Assembly: GCA_913058395.1 (NCBI GenBank)
Contig: CAJXQI010000010.1
Location: forward strand, 62,001 to 126,000
Source: an uncultured Colwellia sp.
GTDB taxonomy: Bacteria > Pseudomonadota > Gammaproteobacteria > Enterobacterales > Alteromonadaceae
Reading direction: 5' to 3'
Length of the DNA stretch: 64,000 bases
Made by a program: the position numbers and the translations under genes. The notes under the pieces are model-generated. The model worked only from the letters and a program-made list of their open reading frames with translations. It had not been told where the DNA came from and did not search any database. This document shows positions 19,184 to 26,655 of the stretch, one piece after another (the stretch's first letter is position 1; every line of letters begins with the position of its first letter).

Positions 19184-19786
19184 ATGTCGGATTTGAACGT
19201 AATTATTGCCGCAGATATTTTTGGCACTAGCCCCGAGTTTAAAACGTTATGTCAGCAAATATCTTTAGCTGAAGTCGGTTCAGCAGCCACGAATTATCAT
19301 GTCGTGGGCCCATATCAAAGGCAGCCAGATAATTTCTCCTCTGAAAAAAGTGCCTATCAGTATTTTATCGAGCATGTTGGTGTTGAAGCTTATAGCGAAA
19401 AATTACTGTCAATAATAGAAGCTAGCTCTGGGCCTAAGTTACTTATTGGTTTTAGTGTCGGTGGCAGTGCTATTTGGCGCTTAACGCCAAAGTTAGCAAG
19501 CTCTGGCGTTATATCAACTATTTGCTTTTATAGTAGTCAAATTAGGCATATGACTGAAATTGAGACAACCGTACCTTGCCAGTTTGTATTGCCAAACTCA
19601 GAAGAGCATTTTTCGGTTAATGAATTAAAAGCAAAAATGCAAAATAAGCAGCAAGTGAATGTTGAACAGTGTTGTTATCAACATGGTTTTTTAAACAAAT
19701 TATCAAATAATTATAATCAAAGTGGGGCTACACAATATATTAGGAATATTCAAAAATTTATTACTAAAGCCAACTTGTTACTCTGA
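19184..19786 (+). CDS. Small alpha/beta hydrolase, dienelactone-hydrolase-like
   Basis: A 200-residue cytoplasmic protein. The nucleophile elbow G-F-S-V-G-G at about residues 88-93 and a late histidine in Q-H-G-F near 165 fit a compact alpha/beta hydrolase of the dienelactone-hydrolase type. The N-terminal strand V-I-I-A-A-D-I-F-G also resembles that family. The nucleophile appears to be serine rather than the cysteine of true dienelactone hydrolases. Substrate unknown. It is divergent from the YebC-family gene. Confidence 0.7.
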   Translation: MSDLNVIIAADIFGTSPEFKTLCQQISLAEVGSAATNYHVVGPYQRQPDNFSSEKSAYQYFIEHVGVEAYSEKLLSIIEASSGPKLLIGFSVGGSAIWRLTPKLASSGVISTICFYSSQIRHMTEIETTVPCQFVLPNSEEHFSVNELKAKMQNKQQVNVEQCCYQHGFLNKLSNNYNQSGATQYIRNIQKFITKANLLL

Positions 19787-19934
19787 TGGCATATTGGTTT
19801 TATATTTTTTTGTTATTCGAATTGTGATTAAGCTATGGCTTTGATGTTGCTTAAGGTTTTCGTTATTTTGTATTGTTTAATGAGCTACAGGGTGAGAAAA
19901 TTGTTTATCCAAAAGGACTTTAGGTTAAGTGGCA

Positions 19935-19961
19935 TTAACACTTTATTGTTTTAAGTGTTAA
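19935..19961. promoter_or_regulatory. Perfect inverted repeat upstream of the sensing/uptake operon
   Basis: TTAACACTT at 19935-19943 and AAGTGTTAA at 19953-19961 form nine-base arms around nine bases. It lies about 115 bases before the binding-protein gene and 150 bases after the hydrolase gene. No T run follows, so an operator is more likely than a terminator. Inference only. Confidence 0.4.
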
Positions 19962-20074
19962 ATTAGTTATTGAAGCTTTTAAATATTCATTAAGCTTTGT
20001 TTTCCTAAGTTAATTTTATATGCCGTTTACTAAAAAATATCACTAGATCGCTATTTTCGATATACAGGGAGTTA

Positions 20075-21010
20075 TTGTTGCGTCGTTTTAGTTTATTTAT
20101 CATGCTGGCTTTTCATTTTGTTTGGAGCAGCTCCGCTTTTTCTGCAGAATCTGATGATATTGCCATTTTTTATCCTGATGTGGCTGAGCCCTATAAATCC
20201 ATCTATCAGGAAATAATCTCAGGTGCTGAGAATGCCAAAATTACTGATGATCAAAATAGCCAACTTATCGTTTTTACACTTGAAAAAGATTTTGACGTCT
20301 CCCGTATTACTCGTCAATTAAATAACAAAGGTATTAAAAAAGTTATTGTTTTGGGACGAGTGGGACTTAAGTTGGCAAGGGCATTGAAGGATGACTTTAT
20401 TGTTATTTCAGGTGCTTTACCTATCACACCCAATACCCTTTCAGGGATTAGCTTAATTACCGACCCCGAATATTTATTCAAATATTTAACTTTGGTCGCT
20501 CCTAAGGTTGACACGATACATGTTGCTTATAGCAAAGCAAATGATTGGTTAGTTAATTTAGCGAAGTCAGCAGCAATGGCACAAGGTTTTAAACTTGATA
20601 TGCGCAAAGTCGATTCAACTAAGCAGGCCATTGAGTATTATCAACAGTTGTTTACTCGAGGTTTATCTGAGAAAGATGCTATTTGGCTACCTATTGACCG
20701 AGTTTCTTCACAAGATAAAGTGACGTTACCATTTATATTGGAAAAGGCATGGGCTGAAGATATTGTTGTTTTTTCAAGTAAGCCTTCACATGCAAAACGA
20801 GGTGCACTTTTTTCTACATACCCTGACAATTACGGCCTTGGTCAACAACTTTATAAAATGATTCATGAGCATAATGGTGACATTGAAGCGAAACCGTTCT
20901 CAGCCTTAATATCGACATTATTGGCCGTAAACTTGCGAACAGCAGCTCATTTAGGCTTCAAGTATAGTAAAGAGCAGCAAAAAAACTTTCAATTAACTTT
21001 TCCAGAGTAA
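20075..21010 (+). CDS. Periplasmic ABC-type substrate-binding-like protein
   Basis: A 311-residue exported protein with the fold pattern of the ABC_sub_bind family (I-A-I-F-Y-P-D, then K-K-V-I-V-L-G-R-V-G and a second lobe with V-V-F-S-S-K-P-S-H-A-K-R-G-A-L-F-S-T). The signal peptide covers about residues 1-24 and ends S-A-F-S-A. No ABC permease or ATPase is nearby, so it may serve as a ligand sensor for the kinase that follows six bases later. The start is TTG at 20075 or, better spaced from GGGAG at 20067-20071, TTG at 20078. Confidence 0.75.
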   Translation: MLRRFSLFIMLAFHFVWSSSAFSAESDDIAIFYPDVAEPYKSIYQEIISGAENAKITDDQNSQLIVFTLEKDFDVSRITRQLNNKGIKKVIVLGRVGLKLARALKDDFIVISGALPITPNTLSGISLITDPEYLFKYLTLVAPKVDTIHVAYSKANDWLVNLAKSAAMAQGFKLDMRKVDSTKQAIEYYQQLFTRGLSEKDAIWLPIDRVSSQDKVTLPFILEKAWAEDIVVFSSKPSHAKRGALFSTYPDNYGLGQQLYKMIHEHNGDIEAKPFSALISTLLAVNLRTAAHLGFKYSKEQQKNFQLTFPE

Positions 21011-21016
21011 ACATGC

Positions 21017-22567
21017 ATGACAGTAATTAGGTCACTATTTAATTCCAAAGCTAGTTTCAAACAGCAATTATTAATGTTGTTTTTTGCCAGTCTTACTTGC
21101 TTAGCGATAACTACTTCAACTATTACGGCATGGCAAACCAGTATTGAGTTGAGAAAGTCTACAATAGAAACTGGTTTACAAATTTCTAATAATTTAGCTG
21201 ATCGCCTTATTTTAGCGTTACTTACTGCCAGTAAAGAAAATGCCCATGGCGCCATTACTAATACACTAGGTTTTAAGTCTGTTGATAGTATTTCTGTCTA
21301 TAAAGATGATGCAAGTTTACTTGTTTATAACTCAAAAAATGAAAGTAAAGCCTCAGTTTTAGTCCCTAATACAGAATTAACGTCTTCACAGCTTTATCAA
21401 GAAACTGAATTGACATGGACGTTTTTTGCGCCAGTTAAATACATAGAAGAAACTGATGATATGGAGCTAATAGAGCCTGCCGCGAATAGTCAAAAAGAAC
21501 AAATTTTAGGTTATGTTCTAGTGAAATATAACAAACAAGCACTTCATGCTATTCAGCGCTCAATTGTGATTAATAACATTGTTATTGCCGGTGTTTTATC
21601 ACTATTACTTTTGCTATTGATGCTTTGGGTTTTGAATCGTTTAACTACGCCGTTATTGCGTTTGTCGCAAACTATGGCTCAAGCAAGAGATTCAGGCCAT
21701 TACACCAATGCTGACGTTTGTGGGCCTTTAGAAATTCGACAAATGGCCGGTATTTACAACCAAATGATGACAACGTTAGGTAACCAAAACTTAGCATTGG
21801 AAAAAAGCCATGACACTTTAGAAACCGAAGTTACGTCTCGAACAAAAGAGCTTGTTGTTGCACGTGATGCCGCATTAACTGCTAGTCGGCTGAAGTCAGA
21901 ATTTTTAGCGAACATCAGCCATGAATTACGTACGCCGCTACAAGCGATTATTGGCTATACCGATTTAGTGCGTGAAGATCTAGAGCTAGAATGCATGACT
22001 GTTCAAGCTGAAGATCTAAATAAAAGTATTCGCAGTGCTCATGTGTTGTTGGCATTGATCAATAACATACTTGATTTAGCAAAAATAGAAGCCGGTAAAA
22101 TGGAATTGAATGTGAAGTCTGTTGATATAAAACAGTTAATTGACGAGACCATTGAAACCATAAAACCGATGGCAGATGCTAACGAAAATCAATTGTTGAT
22201 AGAAAATACAATTGAACAGAGAATTTTAAATTTAGATCGACAAAAGGTTATGCAAATTTTGTTAAATTTACTGAGCAATGCTTGTAAATTTACTGCTAAA
22301 GGACGTATTACCTTTACCGTTTATAATGATGATAAATTTCTATATCTATCTATTGCCGATACTGGCGTTGGTATCCCCAAAGATAAATTAGAGTTTATCT
22401 TTGATAAATTCACTCAAATTGATGGCAGTCAAACGCGTAAGTTTGAAGGCACTGGTTTAGGTATGGCAATTACCCAAAAATTCTGTGCTCTTATGTTGGG
22501 TGAACTAACAATTGATAGTGAATTGACGGTTGGCACCACAGTAAAAGTGATAATTCCGATAAATTAG
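21017..22567 (+). CDS. Membrane sensor histidine kinase
   Basis: A 516-residue kinase. Membrane helix one spans about residues 17-38, a periplasmic domain of about 135 residues follows, helix two spans about 176-203 (I-V-I-A-G-V-L-S-L-L-L-L-L-L-M), then HAMP, a coiled linker, HisKA with His302 (I-S-H-E-L-R-T-P-L-Q-A-I) and HATPase with N-A-C-K-F, D-T-G-V-G-I-P and G-T-G-L-G-M-A-I. There is no attached receiver and no response regulator gene beside it. It starts six bases after the binding-protein gene, and the TonB receptor follows, so the kinase probably reports occupancy of that uptake route. Confidence 0.85.
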   Translation: MTVIRSLFNSKASFKQQLLMLFFASLTCLAITTSTITAWQTSIELRKSTIETGLQISNNLADRLILALLTASKENAHGAITNTLGFKSVDSISVYKDDASLLVYNSKNESKASVLVPNTELTSSQLYQETELTWTFFAPVKYIEETDDMELIEPAANSQKEQILGYVLVKYNKQALHAIQRSIVINNIVIAGVLSLLLLLLMLWVLNRLTTPLLRLSQTMAQARDSGHYTNADVCGPLEIRQMAGIYNQMMTTLGNQNLALEKSHDTLETEVTSRTKELVVARDAALTASRLKSEFLANISHELRTPLQAIIGYTDLVREDLELECMTVQAEDLNKSIRSAHVLLALINNILDLAKIEAGKMELNVKSVDIKQLIDETIETIKPMADANENQLLIENTIEQRILNLDRQKVMQILLNLLSNACKFTAKGRITFTVYNDDKFLYLSIADTGVGIPKDKLEFIFDKFTQIDGSQTRKFEGTGLGMAITQKFCALMLGELTIDSELTVGTTVKVIIPIN

Positions 22568-22681
22568 TGAATAATTATCTAATCTAAACAAATGTTTATA
22601 TTGAAAAATATTGATGATTCACTACACTTAAGAATTAAATTTTTAAGTTTTTTAACCACTAACGTAGACAAGGTGTTTTGC

Positions 22682-24808
22682 ATGCTATTAGCCCGTAAAG
22701 TTATCAATTGTTTAATTTTTTTAGCTTTGTCGAATAGTACTTTTGATGCTTTTGCTGATAATAACGATTTTGCTGAATTTGAAGAGTCACTAGCAGACTT
22801 TTACGGTGATGAAGAGTTTATTTCTTTAGCTACTGGTAGTAAAAAACTGATTAAAAAAGCTCCGTCTGTAGCATCTGTTATTACTGCAGAAGAAATTCGC
22901 AATATGGGAGCAAGAAATCTCTCTGAAGTATTAGATACTGTACCTGGGTTACATGTTTCAAAAAGTGGTCAGAACATGGCGCCAGAATTTTGGTTTCGCG
23001 GTATTTCAACCACGTTTACGCCACAAACGTTATTTATGGTTAATGGTACGTCAACGAAAAGTGTTGTACGGGGGGATAATCATACTATTTGGGGCGAATA
23101 TCCAATTCATGCCATTGAACGGATTGAAATTATTCGCGGTCCTGGTTCAGCGCTGTATGGTGCTGATGCTTTTTCTGGTGTTATTAATATTATTACCAAA
23201 AAAGCTGATAAAGGCCGTGCTAATGAGATCGGCGCTAAGTTTGGACATTTTAATACCGTCAATGCTTGGCTTAATGGTCAATTTGAGATCGGCAGTTGGA
23301 GGTTTGCGGCAAATTTTGAGTATTTAGGTAGTGATGGTTATGAGGGAATGGTTGATGAAGATGCCCAAAGTGCTATAGATCAAGCATTTAAAGCTACTGG
23401 TGCTCCGTTCGCCTCTTTGGCACCTGGTTATTTAAATGTCGGCTTTGATGCACTTGATATTTGGCTTTCCGCTGAGAATGACTTATTTAATATTGATATT
23501 GGCTTTCAAGAAAGAAGTGACGTTGGTACTGGTCAAGGGGCAACTGAAGTTTTAGATACCAATGGCCGGTTTGGTAGTTACAAAAAAATAGTAAGTGCGT
23601 CTTTAAAAGAGCAGAGCATTTCAAATCAATTATTTATTAGCGGTAAAGTTAGCTATTACGGCTCAAGCCAAGAAATAGAAGAAGACTTACTTTTGTTTCC
23701 AAAAGGTGCATTTTCAGGGGCTTTCCCTGATGGTTTAATTGGTAACCCTGGTTGGGAAGAGGAAACGACACATATTGAGTTAAACGCTAGATATTCGGGG
23801 TTTGACAGCACAGAGATAAGTTTTGGTACTGGCTATGAGCGACAAAACCTTTATCAAGTGACAGAAAGTAAAAACTTCTATGCCGACTTTAGTCCAAGGC
23901 CAAATGGTGTTGAAGATGTGTCTGATACTGGTGAAGTATTTATGCCTGAAGCTGACCGAGAAAGTTATTTTATATATGTCCAAGGGGTAATGCAGTTGGC
24001 ACCTGATTGGGAGCTAACAGCAGGTGGACGATTTGATGACTACACCGATATTGGTTCTACAACTAACCCTAGGCTTGCGCTTGTTTGGTCGACAAGTTTA
24101 AATTTAACGACAAAATTTTTGTATGGACGAGCATTCAGAGCACCATCATTTGCTGAGTTATTGACTTTAAATAACCCTGTTGCCTTAGGGAACCCTAATT
24201 TAACCCCTGAAAATATTGATACAATAGAATTAGCGTTTAACTATCGTTACTCACCTGAACTTTCAATAGATTTTAATGTTTATCAATACGAAATCGAAGA
24301 TTTAATTACTTTTGTACAAAATGCTAATAGTGTTACTGCGACTGCGCAAAACCAAGGTCAAAGAACCGGTCGCGGTTTTGAGGCGCATTTAATTTATCAC
24401 TATCAAGAAAACCTAGTTTTTCATAGTAACTTTGCTTATGTAAAGGCTGAAGATGACATTGCCAAGAGTAACGTTGGAGAACACCCTAGTTTGCAAGCTT
24501 ATGTGCGAGCTGAGTGGCAAATAAGCGAGCGGTTGAAGTTAAATAGCCAAGTCAGCTATATTGCAAACCGTTCAAGAGTACCTGGCGATGTACGTGCAGA
24601 GTTAGATGATTATACCTTGGTCAATGTGGCTGCTAACTATTCATTTCCTACCAATGGAGTGGTTGTAGAGCTTAATGTTGTGAATTTGTTTGATGATGAT
24701 ATTAGAGAGCCTAGTTCAGCCAATGTCACTGCAGGGCAAATTAATATACCAAACGACTTGCCTCAAGCTGATCGGAGTGTTTATTTGGCGGTTAGTAAAA
24801 CCTTTTAA
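22682..24808 (+). CDS. TonB-dependent outer-membrane receptor
   Basis: Gated outer-membrane channel for a scarce ligand such as a siderophore, haem or cobalamin. I start it at ATG 22682 (708 residues): ACAAGG precedes it and the signal peptide M-L-L-A-R-K-V-I-N-C-L-I-F-L-A-L begins there. An upstream in-frame ATG at 22592 would bury the signal. The plug domain runs from about residue 58 (V-I-T-A-E-E-I-R-N-M-G-A-R-N-L) through G-P-G-S-A-L-Y-G-A-D-A-F-S-G-V-I-N-I-I-T. The barrel ends Y-L-A-V-S-K-T-F with a terminal aromatic. The ligand is not evident. It forms the third gene of the binding-protein/kinase unit. Confidence 0.88.
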   Translation: MLLARKVINCLIFLALSNSTFDAFADNNDFAEFEESLADFYGDEEFISLATGSKKLIKKAPSVASVITAEEIRNMGARNLSEVLDTVPGLHVSKSGQNMAPEFWFRGISTTFTPQTLFMVNGTSTKSVVRGDNHTIWGEYPIHAIERIEIIRGPGSALYGADAFSGVINIITKKADKGRANEIGAKFGHFNTVNAWLNGQFEIGSWRFAANFEYLGSDGYEGMVDEDAQSAIDQAFKATGAPFASLAPGYLNVGFDALDIWLSAENDLFNIDIGFQERSDVGTGQGATEVLDTNGRFGSYKKIVSASLKEQSISNQLFISGKVSYYGSSQEIEEDLLLFPKGAFSGAFPDGLIGNPGWEEETTHIELNARYSGFDSTEISFGTGYERQNLYQVTESKNFYADFSPRPNGVEDVSDTGEVFMPEADRESYFIYVQGVMQLAPDWELTAGGRFDDYTDIGSTTNPRLALVWSTSLNLTTKFLYGRAFRAPSFAELLTLNNPVALGNPNLTPENIDTIELAFNYRYSPELSIDFNVYQYEIEDLITFVQNANSVTATAQNQGQRTGRGFEAHLIYHYQENLVFHSNFAYVKAEDDIAKSNVGEHPSLQAYVRAEWQISERLKLNSQVSYIANRSRVPGDVRAELDDYTLVNVAANYSFPTNGVVVELNVVNLFDDDIREPSSANVTAGQINIPNDLPQADRSVYLAVSKTF

Positions 24809-24886
24809 CGGCATTTTTAGCTAGGTGACGTGATTTACTTGAAACAAAAATCAATAAAATTAAATTGAGCGAAATAGAACTTAGAT

Positions 24887-24943
24887 AAAAAGCTATAACC
24901 TGAATCTTACCTATATAAAGTAAAGATTAGTTATAGCTTTTTT
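24887..24943. terminator. Bidirectional Rho-independent terminator
   Basis: AAAAAGCTATAAC at 24887-24899 pairs with GTTATAGCTTTTTT at 24930-24943, and the loop can fold further through ATCTTAC and GTAAAGAT. T runs occur on both strands. It lies between the convergent TonB receptor and citrate-synthase-like genes. Confidence 0.85.
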
Positions 24944-25012
24944 GCTTCCATTTTAAGTGTTTTTTCAGCTAAGTTTTCAATTGTACTGGATAACTGAAAT
25001 TAGCTGAAAGAG

Positions 25013-25807
25013 CTAACACCATTCTCTTTTTGCTGTGCCTGTATATGTCACTCTATCGCAGCGAATAGGTAAAAAACTACCTTCAGGATTTTCTTTTGCC
25101 TCGATATAACATGGCGGCATACCAGCCAAAACGAGTGGTGTTGTGAACAAATGAAATTCTTCAGGAGTGAAGCCTAAATCAGCACACAATGCACAATAAA
25201 GTGCGGCAACATTCATACTTAGCCCTTTTGACTTTTTCAAGTGCTGTGCAAGCTCTAGTGCTATTTTTATATGCTCTCCAGAGCTAAAGCCTAATTCATG
25301 GGCAAAATTGACGACATGCGGTATACGTTCATCAGAACTCGCTAACGGTCGTCCATACCCATATATCACCTTATGTTTTAAGAGCTCTTTAGCTGCAAAA
25401 TCAGAAATTGAAATTCCTTGCTTTTGCGCATGTGCAGCACGTTGAAAGAAATCAATCCCAACTTTTAAAGGTTTGCCACCATAGATTGATGCTTCAAATA
25501 CGGTTATGCCTATGCTTAATGCTAAAGAAGCTGTGCTTCTTGAGGAGGCAGCAAGCGCGGTAATATGGTTGGGCCAAATGGCTTTATCAGGATAACTGGT
25601 GCTTACCCAAATAAAATTCAGCAGTTTTAATTCATTTTCGGTAAATTCTCGACCAGTGATACCAAAGGCAAATAATTCGATCCATTGACTGTTTTTAAGT
25701 TGATGGTGTAAATCTTTACCTCGGTAAACAACTCGCTCGCCTAAGAAACCTTTGCCCATTCTCGTAATGATAGTATCTTCGTGGTTTAGCTTTATTTGCT
25801 GGCTCAT
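25013..25807 (-). CDS. Citrate-synthase-fold protein B, catalytic residues replaced
   Basis: A 264-residue protein matching the two-domain citrate synthase fold from the large-domain helices to the C-terminus (I-R-C-D-R-V-T-Y-T-G near 248). The landmark motifs are altered: the usual H-G-G is Y-G-G-K-P-L at 109-114, the G-F-G-H-x-V-Y histidine is arginine in G-Y-G-R-P-L at 150-155, and the N-x-D-F-Y aspartate region reads G-L-S-M-N-V at 195-200. I therefore doubt ordinary citrate synthase chemistry. The start overlaps the stop of protein A by ATGA and AAAGGA precedes it, so the two are coupled and may form a heteromer. CitE-type or citryl-CoA-lyase-like labels are possible alternatives. Confidence 0.75.
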   Translation of the reverse strand: MSQQIKLNHEDTIITRMGKGFLGERVVYRGKDLHHQLKNSQWIELFAFGITGREFTENELKLLNFIWVSTSYPDKAIWPNHITALAASSRSTASLALSIGITVFEASIYGGKPLKVGIDFFQRAAHAQKQGISISDFAAKELLKHKVIYGYGRPLASSDERIPHVVNFAHELGFSSGEHIKIALELAQHLKKSKGLSMNVAALYCALCADLGFTPEEFHLFTTPLVLAGMPPCYIEAKENPEGSFLPIRCDRVTYTGTAKREWC

Positions 25808-26652
25808 AAGTCGAATCCTTTTACAGTTGGTAAGCCCAGTGAGCCTGGGTCATCAGTTAATATGGTATTTTGTCCAAAGAATGGAAACTTCTTCCAGCCT
25901 AGTTGCTCTTGCTCCAAGGCATGTACTGCCGCGCCTGGTAAACGTAGGATTAAGAACAGCATTTCGGCTTGTTTTGCGTTTAGTCCCAAATCGAACATCG
26001 CGCTGGCAATTACGCCAGTCATACTTAGTGGATATTGGATAAGTTGTTCGAATTGTTCTCTGTGCTGTTTTAGCCAAGCTATTGCTCCGTTTGGACAAAT
26101 AGTGGCTAACTGCTCAAGTGTTTGCAAGATCGGGGTCGGGCACGTTTCACCGTTAGGTTCAAAACCTGGTGCGTGTTCGTATTCTGACCATATATCAACA
26201 CGGTCATAATCTTGGTTTGGTTTACTTAAGAAGTTTTCCCACTCAGTTAGCTTGCAGCCACTTTTTTGCCATTGTTGAACTAAGGTGAAAATTTCTCTAG
26301 CACCACCATATTGACCTGCACCTACACCTAATGCAGCAATTAATGATGCGGCAGCGGTAGAGCCGCCAACTCCAGCATTCATTGCTGCGCGAATACTTTC
26401 GTCACGCATACCAGGATTTGCAATGGCAATAGCTATTTTTTCCAATAATTGTGCTTGAGCCGAGTTTGGGCGCTCTCCAACAAACAATAAATACCAGTAT
26501 TCACTTAAGCTAGCTTTGGGAAGGATGTCTTGATAGACGTTATAGCCATAGCAATAGCTACTTTTTGCAGTGAATGGGTTATTGCTTTCCGGCTCTTCCA
26601 GCCAAATACTTGATTGATAGTTTGGTTTATTTACTTTTGTAGAATTAGACAT
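25804..26652 (-). CDS. Citrate-synthase-fold protein A, catalytic residues replaced
   Basis: A 282-residue citrate synthase relative. The conserved C-terminal helix motif L-P-G-A-A-V-H-A-L-E-Q at 238-248 is a clear match to the family's V-P-G-W-x-A-H-x-L-E-Q. The region G-A-G-Q-Y-G-G-A-R-E at 111-120 stands where G-P-L-H-G-G-A is usual, so the first histidine is tyrosine. A-P-G-F-E-P-N at 161-167 replaces G-F-G-H-x-V-Y, and Y-P-L-S-M-T-G at 207-213 replaces N-x-D-F-Y-S-G. All three catalytic positions appear lost. AGGAGG precedes the start, three bases beyond the ThDP gene's stop. It is not simply half of one broken gene, since protein B repeats the same landmarks. Confidence 0.77.
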   Translation of the reverse strand: MSNSTKVNKPNYQSSIWLEEPESNNPFTAKSSYCYGYNVYQDILPKASLSEYWYLLFVGERPNSAQAQLLEKIAIAIANPGMRDESIRAAMNAGVGGSTAAASLIAALGVGAGQYGGAREIFTLVQQWQKSGCKLTEWENFLSKPNQDYDRVDIWSEYEHAPGFEPNGETCPTPILQTLEQLATICPNGAIAWLKQHREQFEQLIQYPLSMTGVIASAMFDLGLNAKQAEMLFLILRLPGAAVHALEQEQLGWKKFPFFGQNTILTDDPGSLGLPTVKGFDL

Positions 26653-26655
26653 CTT

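Noticed and set aside
22592-22681. Upstream ATG at 22592 as start of the TonB receptor
   Set aside because: It would place about 30 residues before the signal peptide; ATG 22682 has a ribosome binding site and begins the signal.
25013-26652. A single citrate synthase gene broken by a frameshift
   Set aside because: Both reading frames carry their own copies of the Y-G-G and C-terminal landmarks, have their own ribosome binding sites and overlap by ATGA, which fits two genes.
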